Counted from the first letter of the stretch, positions 45,589 through 56,118 are shown. The stretch: DNA of 64,000 bases from Pseudomonadota bacterium (GCA_021809435.1 JAKBAD010000001.1:372001-436000); one strand, 5' to 3'. A program made the numbers and translations. Notes: generated by a model from the letters alone, not told the origin.

Positions 45589-46742
45589 AACGCGTGAGCA
45601 TTCTCGGATCAACCGGCAGCGTCGGCACGCAGACTCTTGATCTTGTAGCTGAAAATCCAAAAAACTATGCGCTGGTCGCGCTCATTGGCGGGCGTAACGT
45701 GGCGCTGCTGGCCGAGCAGGCCAAGCGCTTCCGCCCGCAAATCACGGTGATTGCCGACGAGGCGCTGCTGCCCGAATTGCGCGCCGCGCTGGCGGGTGAG
45801 GGGCTGGAGAGCGGCGGTGGGCGCGAGGCGGTACTCGCCGCCGCCGCCCTTCCGGCGGAATGGACCATGGCGGCCATCACGGGCGTTGCCGGGTTAGAGC
45901 CCACTTTGGCGGCCGTGCAGCATGGGGGCACCATCGCGTTTGCCAACAAAGAGGCGCTGGTCTCGGCGGGCGATGTGTTCCTGCGCGCCGTGAAGGCCGC
46001 TGGCGCCACGTTGCTGCCGGTCGATTCCGAGCATAACGCCATCATGCAGGCAATGGCCGATGGTAATGGCCGGGCGGTGGAGAAGATCGTGCTCACGGCG
46101 TCGGGCGGGCCGTTTCGCAATCATACGCTTGATGAAATGCGCGGTATTACCCGTGAAGCCGCGCTCAAGCATCCGGTATGGTCGATGGGCGCCAAAATAT
46201 CCATCGATTCGGCGACCATGTTCAACAAGGGCCTCGAGATCATCGAAGCCGCACGCTTGTTCGATCTGCCTTCCTCCAAAATCGATGTGCTGGTGCATCC
46301 GCAATCGGTCATTCACGGCATGGTCTGCTATTCTGACGGCTCGGTGCTTGCCCAGCTCGGCTCGCCCGATATGCGTATTCCCATCGCCCATGCCCTGGCT
46401 TGGCCCGGCCGCCTAACCACCCAGGCGCCGAAACTCGACCTGGTCGAGGTGGCCAAGCTTGAATTCTCCGCTCCCGACGAGGCGCGCTTTCCCGCTCTGC
46501 GTTTGGCGCGCGAGGCGCTTACAGCCGGACACGGTGCGCCCACGGTGCTGAACGCCGCCAACGAAGTGGCGGTGGCCGCCTTCCTCGAGCGGCGGATCGG
46601 CTTTCTTGATATCGCCGCCATTGTCGAGGCGGTGATGCAGCGGCTGGGCGCACCGGCGGTCGATGATCTGGGCGCGGTGCTGGCGCTTGATCTGGCCGCC
46701 CGCGAGGCCGCCACCCAGCTCGCCACCGCCCGGGCCGCCTGA
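45579..46742 (+). CDS. dxr: 1-deoxy-D-xylulose 5-phosphate reductoisomerase
   Basis: A 387-residue NADPH-dependent enzyme at the committed step of the MEP isoprenoid pathway, supplying precursors for UppS and ubiquinone. ILGSTGSVGTQTLDL at the N-terminus binds NADPH; LPVDSEHNAI, TASGGPF and the MGAKISIDSATMFNKGLE block form the active site. It overlaps cdsA by ten bases. Confidence 0.97.
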   Translation: MAVKRVSILGSTGSVGTQTLDLVAENPKNYALVALIGGRNVALLAEQAKRFRPQITVIADEALLPELRAALAGEGLESGGGREAVLAAAALPAEWTMAAITGVAGLEPTLAAVQHGGTIAFANKEALVSAGDVFLRAVKAAGATLLPVDSEHNAIMQAMADGNGRAVEKIVLTASGGPFRNHTLDEMRGITREAALKHPVWSMGAKISIDSATMFNKGLEIIEAARLFDLPSSKIDVLVHPQSVIHGMVCYSDGSVLAQLGSPDMRIPIAHALAWPGRLTTQAPKLDLVEVAKLEFSAPDEARFPALRLAREALTAGHGAPTVLNAANEVAVAAFLERRIGFLDIAAIVEAVMQRLGAPAVDDLGAVLALDLAAREAATQLATARAA

Positions 46743-46745
46743 GCC

Positions 46746-47831
46746 ATGTGGGACACGCTGCGCACCATCCTCTCTTTCATCATCGATATCGCCGTATTGA
46801 TTTATGTCCATGAGCTTGGGCATTACGTGGCGGCCCGGGCGTGCGGCGTCACGGTCGAGGTGTTCTCGATCGGCTTCGGCCCGGCACTGTTCTCCCGTAC
46901 CGCCAAGTCCGGCACGGTCTGGCAAATTTCGGCCTTGCCATTGGGGGGCTATGTGAAGATGCAGGGCTGGGGTGAGGATGACGAGCCCAACGCGCCACCC
47001 GCCGAGCCGGGCTCCTTTGGGGCCGCGCCGCTGGGGGCCAAGGCGCTGATCGTGGCGGCTGGGCCGTTGGCCAATCTGGCCTTGGCGGTGGTGCTGTTCT
47101 CGGGTCTGTTCATGACCGTTGGGCAAATGATCACCCAGCCGGTATTGTCACAAATCCAGCCTAATTCACCCGCCGCCGCCGCGCATTTGCAGGCCGGTGA
47201 CCGGGTGGTAAAGATCGGCGACACCGCGATTGTCGATTTTCAGGCGCTGCAAGATACCGTCGCCGCCAATCCGGACCGGGTGCTGGATTTCACCGTGCAG
47301 CGCGGCGCCGCGACCCTAACCCTGCCCGTGCAGCTTGGCGATGTCCCCGAAGGTAGTGGCAAAATCGGCCATCTGGGCGTGGTCGGTCAGGCATCCTCAT
47401 TCCACCGCTACGCGCCCGGCCCCGCCGTGGTGGCCGCCCTGCGCGAAACAGGCCGGCAGATTAGCGGCTGGGGGCAGGGGATTTTGACTTTGCTGGTGCA
47501 GCACCAGGGGCTTTCCGACCTTGCTGGCCCGCTGGGTATTGCCCAGGTTACCGGACAGGCCGCGGCAATGGGTTTGGCGTCCATTGTCGGGCTGATCGCG
47601 GTGCTCTCGGTCAATCTCGGCTTGGTCAATCTCATCCCGATTCCGGTGCTCGATGGCGGACATCTGTTGTTCTATGCTTTCGAAGCCGTGTTGCGCCGCC
47701 CGCTTTCCGCCAACACCCGCGAGGCGGGACTCCGTGTCGGGCTGTTGGTGATCGTGTCGCTCATGCTCATGACCACGTTTAACGACCTCAACCGCCTGGG
47801 GGCGGTCGCGTGGTTCACACATTTATTGTAA
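46746..47831 (+). CDS. rseP: RIP zinc metalloprotease RseP
   Basis: A 361-residue inner-membrane site-2 protease. The zinc motif is VHELGHYVAAR near residue 20; a PDZ domain spans about 125-200; the second motif is NLIPIPVLDGGHLL near 295. In other bacteria it cleaves anti-sigma factors and signal-peptide remnants. It follows dxr by three bases. Confidence 0.96.
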   Translation: MWDTLRTILSFIIDIAVLIYVHELGHYVAARACGVTVEVFSIGFGPALFSRTAKSGTVWQISALPLGGYVKMQGWGEDDEPNAPPAEPGSFGAAPLGAKALIVAAGPLANLALAVVLFSGLFMTVGQMITQPVLSQIQPNSPAAAAHLQAGDRVVKIGDTAIVDFQALQDTVAANPDRVLDFTVQRGAATLTLPVQLGDVPEGSGKIGHLGVVGQASSFHRYAPGPAVVAALRETGRQISGWGQGILTLLVQHQGLSDLAGPLGIAQVTGQAAAMGLASIVGLIAVLSVNLGLVNLIPIPVLDGGHLLFYAFEAVLRRPLSANTREAGLRVGLLVIVSLMLMTTFNDLNRLGAVAWFTHLL

Positions 47832-47984
47832 GAATGCCGGGGTCGCGTGCCGGCGGGCGCCATCGGCCCGATTTGCGCCAGATTCGTTTGCGCGAATATG
47901 GCGATCATGGGGTTGGCACCTTGCCGCTGGGCGCATCGCGTGCCAAACGCCGCAAGACAGATGATTCCGGGTTCCGGGATCTCT

Positions 47985-50387
47985 ATGTTTGGGAGATTTC
48001 GATTGCTTAAGCCGCGCTCCGTCCTTCTGGCGTCCGTCTGTCTGTTGCCGGCAATGCTGGCCGTTCCTGGTCCCCAATCCCGCGCCTGGGCGCAAACCGC
48101 CCCGGCCACCGTTCCGGCGGAGGGCACCATCACGGCCATCACGGTCAGCGGCAATCACCGCATCGATGCCAGCACTATCGAGGCTTACATGGTCGCGCAG
48201 GTGGGCCAGCCGTTCGATCAGCAAAAGATTGACGAATCGGTGAAGACCTTGTTCGGCACCGGGCTGTTCTCGAATGTGAAAATCACCCGCGAGGGCAATG
48301 CCCTCAATGTCGCGGTGGTCGAGAATCCAACCGTCAACGATGTGCTGTTTGCCGGCAATAAAGAGTTGGAGGATAAGGACGCCAAGGCCGCCATCGCCTT
48401 GAAGGCGCGCTCCGTCTTCACCCCCGAAGCCGCCGAGGCAGACCGCCAGGCGCTACTCTCGGCCTATGCCAAAAAAGGTTATTATAACGCCACCGTCGAA
48501 GTGAACGTCATCAAACTGCCGGATAACCGGGTGAATGTGGTGTTCAACTGCAATGAGGGGGTGGCGGCCAAGATCAGCCGCATCGAGTTCATTGGCAACG
48601 CCCATTTCAGCGCCGGCACCCTTAGCGATGTCGTCTCCTCGCGTGAGAACTCCTGGTGGCGCTTCCTCTCGTCATCCGACGAATACAGCCCCGAGCGTGT
48701 CGAGTATGACGAATATCTGCTGCACAAATTTTACCTGCACAAAGGCTATGCCGATTTCCAGATCGTCTCGGCCAATGCCTCGCTGAGCCCCGACCACAAA
48801 TCCTTCTACCTCACCTATGACATTAAAGAGGGCCCGCGTTACCGGGTGAAGTCCGTTGTCATCAAATCGGGCATCCGCACCCTCAACGAGTCCGAGTTGC
48901 GTGGCCTGGTGCCGCTCTCCGCGGGTGACTGGTTCGATGGCGACGCCCTGGAGGCGGGCATCGAGGCGCTCAACAAGCGCGCGCTTGATCTCGGTTACGC
49001 CTTCGCCACGGTGAACCCCGATGTCGAGACCGACCCCGCCAGCAAGACGCTGACCATCACCCTCAACGTCATCAACGGTCCGCAGGTTTATATTCAGCGG
49101 ATCGACATCACCGGCAACACACGCACCGAGGACAAGGTCATCCGCAGGCAGCTCACGGTTGCCGAGGGCGATGCCTATAACCAGAGCAAAATCGACGATT
49201 CGACCAAGAACCTGAAAAATCTCGGCTTCTTCAAGGATGAGAACATCACCACCAGCCAGGGTTCAACCCCGCAACAGGTGGTTCTCAACACGGCCGTCAC
49301 CGAGCAGGCCACCGGTCAGTTCTCGCTGGGCGGCGGCTACTCCACCTCCATGGGGGCGCTGGTCAATACCGGCCTCAGCCAGAATAACTTCATCGGCACC
49401 GGTACCAACTGGTCGATCAACGCCATGCTTGCCCAGCGCGGCACGCAGGTTAATCTGGGCATTACCGATCCCTATTTCCTGGACCGCAATCTGATTGCCG
49501 GGTTCGATCTGTTCCGCACGGTCACCAATTCCTACACCAGCAACGCGCAAGCCTACTCCTACTCCGAGAGCACAATCGGCGGCGATCTGCGCCTGGGCTA
49601 CCGGTTCAATGAGAACGTGCAGCAAACCTTCAGCTACACGTTCAGTCGCCGTAACATCTACAACATCCCCACCGGCACGGCGACCAACGCTTATATCCAA
49701 ACCGAATATGGCGTCTCGACCCTGTCACAGCTCAGCCAGACCCTGTCGTTCGACTATCTGGACAATGACCAGAACCCGACCTCCGGCCTGCTGCTTGATC
49801 TGACAACCGATTTCGCCGGCCTTGGCGGCAGCGCCCGCTATGTCCGCCTCAGCCCGGATATCGCCTACTACATCCCGCTCGAGAAGATCTTCGGCAACAA
49901 GGGGTGGGTGCTGAAGCTTTCCGGCACTGCCGGCGACCTGATCGATGTCGGTGGCTATAAAGACAAAATCGAGGATCGCTTCTTTGTCGGTGGTGACAAT
50001 CTGCGCGGCTTCGCCGATGGCGGCATCGGGCCTTATGTTGAGCCGGTCTACAGCAATGGCAGCCTGAAATATTCCGGTGGCCAGATCGGTGGCCGCTATA
50101 TGTGGACACAGAGCACCGAAGTGCATTTCCCGCTGCCCGTTTCGCCTGACCTCGGCATGACCGGCTTTGCCTTCGTCGATGTCGGGTCGCTATGGGGCGC
50201 GAGGGTGATTAACAGCACCCAGGCCGGGCCGGTTGTCGATAGCTCTCAGCCGCGTGTGGGCGCCGGCGCTGGCGTGTCGTGGAACACCCCGTTTGGCCTC
50301 ATCAACTTGTCGCTCGCTTACCCGATCATCAAGCATCGCGGTGATCAGCCGCAGCAATTCCGCATTTCGTTCGGCACCCAGTTCTAA
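47985..50387 (+). CDS. bamA: Outer membrane protein assembly factor BamA
   Basis: An 800-residue outer-membrane protein, the core of the BAM machine that folds beta-barrels. A signal peptide ending near AWAQ (about 37) is followed by five POTRA domains (about 45-420) and a 16-stranded barrel ending in the C-terminal FRISFGTQF with terminal Phe. ATG 47985 is supported by GGGA upstream; a longer frame from 47847 is rejected. A 153-base spacer after rseP may hold its own promoter. Confidence 0.97.
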   Translation: MFGRFRLLKPRSVLLASVCLLPAMLAVPGPQSRAWAQTAPATVPAEGTITAITVSGNHRIDASTIEAYMVAQVGQPFDQQKIDESVKTLFGTGLFSNVKITREGNALNVAVVENPTVNDVLFAGNKELEDKDAKAAIALKARSVFTPEAAEADRQALLSAYAKKGYYNATVEVNVIKLPDNRVNVVFNCNEGVAAKISRIEFIGNAHFSAGTLSDVVSSRENSWWRFLSSSDEYSPERVEYDEYLLHKFYLHKGYADFQIVSANASLSPDHKSFYLTYDIKEGPRYRVKSVVIKSGIRTLNESELRGLVPLSAGDWFDGDALEAGIEALNKRALDLGYAFATVNPDVETDPASKTLTITLNVINGPQVYIQRIDITGNTRTEDKVIRRQLTVAEGDAYNQSKIDDSTKNLKNLGFFKDENITTSQGSTPQQVVLNTAVTEQATGQFSLGGGYSTSMGALVNTGLSQNNFIGTGTNWSINAMLAQRGTQVNLGITDPYFLDRNLIAGFDLFRTVTNSYTSNAQAYSYSESTIGGDLRLGYRFNENVQQTFSYTFSRRNIYNIPTGTATNAYIQTEYGVSTLSQLSQTLSFDYLDNDQNPTSGLLLDLTTDFAGLGGSARYVRLSPDIAYYIPLEKIFGNKGWVLKLSGTAGDLIDVGGYKDKIEDRFFVGGDNLRGFADGGIGPYVEPVYSNGSLKYSGGQIGGRYMWTQSTEVHFPLPVSPDLGMTGFAFVDVGSLWGARVINSTQAGPVVDSSQPRVGAGAGVSWNTPFGLINLSLAYPIIKHRGDQPQQFRISFGTQF

Positions 50388-50416
50388 CGTCTTTCTCTCC
50401 AAAAAGGGTCACATCC

Positions 50417-51172
50417 GTGTCTGTTTTTTCCCGTTACGCGCTGTTGGCTTCCGTGTTCACTTTCGGCGTCGCGCCAGCCGCCATGGCTCAGTCCTCGGGC
50501 TATTTCATCCCTGGTGGCGCGCAGCAGAGCGCACCAGCCGCGCACAGCCAAAGCGCCCCGGCGGCGCCCGCCCAGCAGGCCGCCGACGGCCAGGAGCAGT
50601 TGCCGCCCGTCCCGAATCTGCCCGCCCTGCCGGCCGAGGCCGCCCCGCCGACGGCCGTGATCGGCGTGATTTCCGTCCCTGACGTACTGCGCCAGAGCAC
50701 TGCCGCCCAGGGGGTGCAGGCGATCATCGAGCAGCGCCAGGCTGCCTTGGCCAAGGACGCCCAAGCCGCGCGCGCCAAGATCCAGGCTGAACAACAGGCG
50801 ATCATCGCTGAACAGGGCAAGATCTCCAACGCCGCTCTCGAAGCCAAGGAGCAGGCGCTCCAGCAGGAGGTCGCCACCACGCAGACAAAGTTCCAGCTCC
50901 GCAACGAAGCCATCCAGAAATCCGGCCAGGAAGCCCTGAGCAAGATCGAAGCCGAGCTGATTGCCATTGTGCGCCAGGAGGCCCAGGCCCATGGCATGAA
51001 CCTGGTGCTGCACCGCGAGCAAGTGGCGCTCAATGTCGCGGCCTTTGATATCACCAATGAATCGGCCACCGAGCTGAACAAGCTGCTGCCCAAGGTGGAT
51101 GTGCCGCCGAGCGTGGTGACCCCCGATATGGAAGCCAATCCGCCCGCTCCCGGCCAGGATGGCGGTCAGTAA
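50417..51172 (+). CDS. skp: OmpH/Skp-family periplasmic chaperone
   Basis: A 251-residue periplasmic chaperone that protects unfolded outer-membrane proteins on their way to BamA. A signal peptide ends near AAMAQ (about 25). A Pro/Ala/Gln-rich segment of about 55 residues precedes the OmpH domain (about 80-220), whose long coiled-coil arms are rich in Ala, Gln and Glu. It is longer than typical Skp proteins (about 160-200) because of this linker. It sits in the usual bamA-skp-lpxD order. Confidence 0.9.
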   Translation: MSVFSRYALLASVFTFGVAPAAMAQSSGYFIPGGAQQSAPAAHSQSAPAAPAQQAADGQEQLPPVPNLPALPAEAAPPTAVIGVISVPDVLRQSTAAQGVQAIIEQRQAALAKDAQAARAKIQAEQQAIIAEQGKISNAALEAKEQALQQEVATTQTKFQLRNEAIQKSGQEALSKIEAELIAIVRQEAQAHGMNLVLHREQVALNVAAFDITNESATELNKLLPKVDVPPSVVTPDMEANPPAPGQDGGQ

Positions 51173-51174
51173 TC

Positions 51175-52230
51175 ATGAGTGAAGGGGCAAAGCCCGGCGA
51201 TCCGCGATTTTTCACGCGGTCAGGGCCGCATTCGCTGGCGGCCATCGCGGTGCTGGTGGGCGCCACGGTCACGGATGGCGGTAAGCTCATCCGTGGCGTG
51301 GCGCCACTGCAAAATGCCGGCCCGGAGGATGTATCCTTCCTCGATAATCGTCGTTATGCCGGGCTGCTCGCTGAAACCAAGGCGGGCGCCGTGATTTTGC
51401 ACCCCGACTTCGCCGATAAGGTGCCGTCCGGCACGGTGGCCCTCTGCACGTCCGAGCCCTATGTCGGCTGGGCCAAGGTCTCGGCGCTGTTCTTTCCTTA
51501 TCCCGAGCCGCGTGCAGGCATTCACCCCAGTGCCATTATCCATCCGGCCGCCATCATCCACCCCGAGGCCGAAATCGGCCCTGGAGCGGTGATCAGCGCG
51601 CGGGCTGAAATTGGTGCCGGCGCCATTATCGGCGCGCTGGCGGTGATCGGTGAAGGGGTGATCGTCGGGGAGGATTGCCGCATTCACGCCCGCGCGGTCA
51701 TCTCGCACGCGGTGCTGGGCAAGCAGGTCACGGTCTATCCCGGTGCCTGTATCGGCCAGGATGGCTTTGGCTTTGCCATTTCCAAAACCGGCTTCACGCC
51801 CGTACCCCAACTGGGCCGCGTGCTGATCGGTGATGGCGCCGAGATCGGGGCCAATACCACCATTGACCGCGGCTCCGCCACGGACACGATCATCGGCCCG
51901 CATGTGCATATCGATAATCTCGTGCAAATCGCCCATAACGTGCAGCTGGGCGCGGGGGTTGTGGTTATCGCCCAGGCGGGAATTTCGGGCTCCACCAAGG
52001 TTGGCCCCGGCGCCATCATCGCCGCCCAGGCCGGGCTCACCGGTCACCTCACCATCGGCCCCAAGGCCCGCGTGGGCGCCAAGGCCGGGGTAATGAACGA
52101 CGTTCCCCCCGGGGAAGACGTGATGGGCGCGCCCGCGACCAATTCCAAGGCCTTTTTCCGCGAAGTGGTGACACTGCGCCGCCTGGCGGGCACAGGCAAA
52201 AAAACGACACCCAAACAGGGAACCGAATGA
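51175..52230 (+). CDS. lpxD: UDP-3-O-(3-hydroxymyristoyl)glucosamine N-acyltransferase
   Basis: A 351-residue lipid A enzyme adding the second acyl chain from acyl-ACP. The N-terminal uridine-binding domain (to about 105) is followed by a left-handed beta-helix made of hexapeptide repeats (IHPSAII, IGPGAVI and so on). The region IGQDGFGFA and IAHNVQLG holds the catalytic histidine. It overlaps fabZ by four bases. Confidence 0.96.
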   Translation: MSEGAKPGDPRFFTRSGPHSLAAIAVLVGATVTDGGKLIRGVAPLQNAGPEDVSFLDNRRYAGLLAETKAGAVILHPDFADKVPSGTVALCTSEPYVGWAKVSALFFPYPEPRAGIHPSAIIHPAAIIHPEAEIGPGAVISARAEIGAGAIIGALAVIGEGVIVGEDCRIHARAVISHAVLGKQVTVYPGACIGQDGFGFAISKTGFTPVPQLGRVLIGDGAEIGANTTIDRGSATDTIIGPHVHIDNLVQIAHNVQLGAGVVVIAQAGISGSTKVGPGAIIAAQAGLTGHLTIGPKARVGAKAGVMNDVPPGEDVMGAPATNSKAFFREVVTLRRLAGTGKKTTPKQGTE

Positions 52231-52724
52231 CGATGACTGACGCGACCGTGGCGGAGTTGCCGCCGATCGATGTGGCTCTGATCGAGACCAAGCAGATCCT
52301 GACCATGATCCCCCACCGCTATCCTTTCCTGCTGATCGACCGGCTGGTGGATGTGCGCCATGATCATTCGGCCGTGGGCGTCAAGAACGTGACCGTGAAC
52401 GAGCCGTTTTTCCCTGGTCATTTCCCCGGCCATCCGGTCATGCCGGGCGTACTCATCATCGAGGCCATGGCCCAAACCGCCGCCACGCTGGTGATCTCCA
52501 CTATGGGGCAGGATGCTGGGATTCCCATCGTTTATTTCATGTCGATCGAGAACGCCAAATTCCGCAAACCGGTCACACCGGGCGACCAGCTGCGCTTGAC
52601 CGTGACCAAGGCGAAGCGCCGCGGCAATGTCTGGCGTTTTGATGGTGTTGGCCGCGTGGATGGCGCGATCGTCGCCGAGGCCTCGATCACCGCCATGATC
52701 ATGGATCAGGTGAAGCCCGTTTAA
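52227..52724 (+). CDS. fabZ: 3-hydroxyacyl-[acyl-carrier-protein] dehydratase FabZ
   Basis: A 165-residue hot-dog-fold dehydratase of fatty acid synthesis. IPHRYPFLLIDRL and the active-site HFPGHPVMPGVLIIEAMAQ (catalytic His and Glu) are present. A second in-frame ATG lies two codons in. It competes with LpxA/LpxD for hydroxyacyl-ACP, which fits its position between their genes. Confidence 0.97.
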   Translation: MTMTDATVAELPPIDVALIETKQILTMIPHRYPFLLIDRLVDVRHDHSAVGVKNVTVNEPFFPGHFPGHPVMPGVLIIEAMAQTAATLVISTMGQDAGIPIVYFMSIENAKFRKPVTPGDQLRLTVTKAKRRGNVWRFDGVGRVDGAIVAEASITAMIMDQVKPV

Positions 52725-52832
52725 AGCTTAACAATCATGGGTTTAACTGGAAACAACCAGTAACAATGATTGACTTGGCCGCCCGACGGACGGCCTGTAG
52801 AGCGGACGGGCGAGGGAAAGGCTTGGCAGGAC

Positions 52833-53654
52833 ATGCTGAACAAACTTGAAGGCTTCATTCACCCCAGCGCCATCGTGGCGCCGGGCGCGCAGATCGGCCA
52901 AGGCGTGAAAATCGGCCCCTTCTGCACGGTGGGGCCTGAGGTCGTGCTTGAAGACGGCGTGGAGCTGGTCTCCCATGTCACCATCGATGGGCGTACCCGC
53001 ATCGGCGCGGCGGCGAAGCTGTTTCCCTTCTGCACGGTTGGGTTTGAACCGCAAGATTTGAAATATAAGGGCGAGCCGACTGAAACCGTAATCGGCGCGC
53101 GCACCCAAATCCGCGAACATGCCTCGATCCACCGCGGCACGGTCACGGGCACCGGCATCACCAAGGTCGGGGCCGATTGCCTGTTGATGGCCACCGTCCA
53201 TGTCGCCCATGACTGCACACTGGGCGATGGCGTCATCATCTCGAATAATGTCGCGCTGGGCGGGCATGTCGAGGTCGGCGACCGGGCGGTGATTGGCGGC
53301 AACGCGGCGCTGCTTCAATTCGTACGCGTGGGGCAGGGGGCCATGGTCTCAGGTCTCACCGGGGTCACGCGTGATGTCATTCCTTATGCCCGCGTGTTTG
53401 GCCCGCGCGCCGAGCTATTGGGGCTCAACATCATCGGGCTGCGCCGACGTGGGCTGGAAAAAACCCGGCTGGCACGCGTGAACGCGGCGTTCAAATTTCT
53501 GTTCACCGGCGCCGGCGTGTTTGCCGAACGCGTGGAGACCACCCGGCAGCACTATGCCGACGAGCCTTATGTTGAGGAAATTCTGAGCTTTATCGCCACC
53601 CCGTCGCGCCATGGCATTCTCACCAACGTCGCTGGCGGCGGCGGAGACGAATAA
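52833..53654 (+). CDS. lpxA: UDP-N-acetylglucosamine O-acyltransferase
   Basis: A 273-residue enzyme for the first step of lipid A synthesis. The left-handed beta-helix runs from IHPSAIVAPGAQIG to about 190, with the catalytic histidine in HVAHDCTLGDG; the C-terminal helical domain includes GLRRRGLEKTRL. ATG 52833 with GGCAGG upstream is preferred over a longer frame from 52770. Confidence 0.97.
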   Translation: MLNKLEGFIHPSAIVAPGAQIGQGVKIGPFCTVGPEVVLEDGVELVSHVTIDGRTRIGAAAKLFPFCTVGFEPQDLKYKGEPTETVIGARTQIREHASIHRGTVTGTGITKVGADCLLMATVHVAHDCTLGDGVIISNNVALGGHVEVGDRAVIGGNAALLQFVRVGQGAMVSGLTGVTRDVIPYARVFGPRAELLGLNIIGLRRRGLEKTRLARVNAAFKFLFTGAGVFAERVETTRQHYADEPYVEEILSFIATPSRHGILTNVAGGGGDE

Positions 53655-53663
53655 GAGCGGGCG

Positions 53664-54515
53664 ATGAGCCGCAAGCTCGGTATCATCGCCGGTGGCGGGC
53701 CACTGCCTGGCCAGGTGGCGCAGGCGGCACTGGCATCGGGTCGTGATGTCTTCATCATCGGGCTCGAGGGCTTTGCCTCTCCCGAGGTTCTGCGTCCCTT
53801 CACGCATAAATTTTTCCGTCTGGGCGCGCTTGGCGCCATCCACCAAGCCCTGCGGGACGAAGCCTGTCTTGATCTGGTGATGATCGGCCCGGTCAAGCGT
53901 CCCTCCATCCTCTCGCTGCGCCCTGATTTGGAGGGCACCAGATTGCTGGCCCGGGTCGGCAAGGCGGCATTTTCGGGCGATGATGGGCTACTCTCCGCCA
54001 TTGTGCGGATCATGAACGAGGAGGGCTTCACTGTTCTGGGCGCCCACGAAATCATGACCGACATGCTGGCCCCTGCCGGCGTGCTCACCACCCGCGCCCC
54101 CGATGCCGAGGCATTGGCCGATATCGACCGTGGCGTGGCGGCCCTGAAACTTATCGGCCTGGCCGATATCGGCCAGGCTTGTGTGGTGCAGCAGGGGATT
54201 ATTCTGGCCGTGGAGGCGGTGGAGGGAACCGACGCCATGCTAAGCCGCATACCGGCCGTGCACCGGCCTGGCCCCGCGGGGGTATTGGTCAAAATCGCCA
54301 AGCCAGGCCAGGAAAAACGCGCTGACATGCCAACCGTTGGGGTCGCTACCATCACCCATGCGGCCAACGCAGGGCTTCGGGGCATTGCCTATGAAGCCGG
54401 CGCCACAATTTTGGCTAATCGTGTACAAATGATCGCGGCAGCCGAAGACGCCGGGCTGTTCCTGGTGGGTATCGATGCCGCTTCTGGCCCTGAGAGTGGA
54501 GAGCAAAGCGCATGA
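53664..54515 (+). CDS. lpxI: UDP-2,3-diacylglucosamine diphosphatase LpxI
   Basis: A 283-residue LpxI-type (DUF1009) enzyme that releases UMP to give lipid X, replacing LpxH in alphaproteobacteria. The N-terminus [16 protein letters not shown] and the late [24 protein letters not shown] segment are typical. Its stop overlaps gloA by four bases. The next expected gene, lpxB, is not found here. Confidence 0.93.
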   Translation: MSRKLGIIAGGGPLPGQVAQAALASGRDVFIIGLEGFASPEVLRPFTHKFFRLGALGAIHQALRDEACLDLVMIGPVKRPSILSLRPDLEGTRLLARVGKAAFSGDDGLLSAIVRIMNEEGFTVLGAHEIMTDMLAPAGVLTTRAPDAEALADIDRGVAALKLIGLADIGQACVVQQGIILAVEAVEGTDAMLSRIPAVHRPGPAGVLVKIAKPGQEKRADMPTVGVATITHAANAGLRGIAYEAGATILANRVQMIAAAEDAGLFLVGIDAASGPESGEQSA

Positions 54516-54913
54516 CCCGTTTTTCTTACCTTCATACCATGCTGCGTGTCGGCAATCTTGAGCGCAGCGTGGCCTTCTATTCGGGGCTGTTGGGTATGAG
54601 CGAGCTGCGCCGCATCGAGGTGCCGGAGGGCAAATACACGTTGGCGTTTTTGGGATATGGCGATGAAGACAGCCATACCGTGCTTGAACTCACTCATAAT
54701 TGGGGCGTCGAGCATTATGAGCAGGGCAGCGCGTTCGGCCATTTGGCGCTGGGCGTGCCCGATATTTACGCCACCTGCGAAGTCCTGCGCGCTGGGGGGG
54801 CCAAAATCATCCGCGAGCCGGGACCGGTAAAGTTTGGCACAACTGTAATCGCCTTCATTGAAGATCCGGATGGCTACAAAATCGAATTGATCGAGCGCCC
54901 GGCGCAGGCCTGA
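54512..54913 (+). CDS. gloA: Lactoylglutathione lyase (glyoxalase I)
   Basis: A 133-residue metal-dependent enzyme detoxifying methylglyoxal with glutathione. It starts [18 protein letters not shown] with the first metal ligand His, has LELTHNWG in the middle, and ends [15 protein letters not shown] with the last Glu ligand. The order after lpxI is unusual and suggests insertion into the lpx block. Confidence 0.95.
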   Translation: MTRFSYLHTMLRVGNLERSVAFYSGLLGMSELRRIEVPEGKYTLAFLGYGDEDSHTVLELTHNWGVEHYEQGSAFGHLALGVPDIYATCEVLRAGGAKIIREPGPVKFGTTVIAFIEDPDGYKIELIERPAQA

Positions 54914-54915
54914 AA

Positions 54916-56118
54916 ATGGCGTGGTTGATGCCTGCGCTGGCCGGGGCCATCCAGACGGCGGGGCGGGTGGTGCCTAAGGCCTTGTTGCCCTCGCTACGCG
55001 CCGAGGATCTGATCGGCGCGGCCCACGCCTCGCCCGATTCCGCGAGTCGCGAGGGGTTGGCGCAGTTGCTGTCATCAATCGCGCGCGAATCCCCGTTATC
55101 CTTTTTCGGCCACATGGCCCTCCGCTGGGATACGCTGCGTCTGCTCCGCAACTACGAACTGGTAGCTTCCGCCCACGCCAAAACCCCAGACCTAGCTGCC
55201 GCTCCGATCAAGGCGCCGATCTTTATTCTCGGCCTGCCACGCTCGGGCACCACGTTTCTGCACACATTGATGGCCGAAGACTCCGCCAACCAGGTGCCGC
55301 GCAACTGGCAGACGATCCACCCCGCCCCGCGCCCTCAGGATTTTGACCCCCACCAAGATCCGCGCGCCCGCCAAGTAGACCGGCAATTGCGCCTGTTTGA
55401 CGCACTCTCGCCGGGTTTCGCGCAGATGCACCCGATAACCGCCGACAGCCCGCAGGAATGTTCCGAAATCACCGCGCATGTCTTTCAAAGCCTGCGCTTC
55501 GATTCAACCCACCGCGTGCCAAGTTATTTTGCCTGGCTGGAAGCCCATGGGCACGACGATGCATTTCACTTCCACAAACGGTTTTTACAATATCTGCAAA
55601 ATGGCCAGCCGGGGCGTTGGGTGCTCAAATGCCCCGACCACAGTTTCACGCTCGACGCGATTTTGAAAACCTATCCCGATGCGCGATTTATATTCGTTCA
55701 CCGTGATCCGTTGGAGGTCATTGCCTCGGTAGCACGCCTCACCGAAGTGCTGCGCCGCCCGTTCCTGACCAGGCTCGACACGGCCGAAATTGGCGCTCAG
55801 GTATCCGAGCGCTGGATTTATGGCGCCAATCTGCTGCTCGCCTTCGACCAGCGCGCCGAAATTTCGTCAGAGCGCAAATTCCACATTCATTATGATGAAC
55901 TGACCCACGCCCCCCTGGAGACGATGGCGCGCCTCTATAATCATTTTGGATTGGCGCTGGAGCCTGCCGCCCGTACCGCCATGGCCCGGCAGCTCGCCGC
56001 GCATCCTCATGGCGGGTACGGGACCCACCCGCCTTACCGGCTAGAAAATTTTGCCCTGAACCAGCACGAGCTCAAAACACAATTCGCGCCTTACATTACA
56101 GCATTCTGCGGAACCTGA
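54916..56118 (+). CDS. Sulfotransferase-family protein
   Basis: A 400-residue protein with the PAPS-binding loop GLPRSGTTFLH near residue 103 and the 3'-phosphate region RFIFVHRDPLEVIAS near 255, as in bacterial sulfotransferases that act on lipids or glycans. There is no signal peptide or clear membrane anchor. It follows gloA by two bases and precedes two glycosyltransferases, which suggests a sulfated glycan or lipid; the acceptor is unknown. Confidence 0.82.
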   Translation: MAWLMPALAGAIQTAGRVVPKALLPSLRAEDLIGAAHASPDSASREGLAQLLSSIARESPLSFFGHMALRWDTLRLLRNYELVASAHAKTPDLAAAPIKAPIFILGLPRSGTTFLHTLMAEDSANQVPRNWQTIHPAPRPQDFDPHQDPRARQVDRQLRLFDALSPGFAQMHPITADSPQECSEITAHVFQSLRFDSTHRVPSYFAWLEAHGHDDAFHFHKRFLQYLQNGQPGRWVLKCPDHSFTLDAILKTYPDARFIFVHRDPLEVIASVARLTEVLRRPFLTRLDTAEIGAQVSERWIYGANLLLAFDQRAEISSERKFHIHYDELTHAPLETMARLYNHFGLALEPAARTAMARQLAAHPHGGYGTHPPYRLENFALNQHELKTQFAPYITAFCGT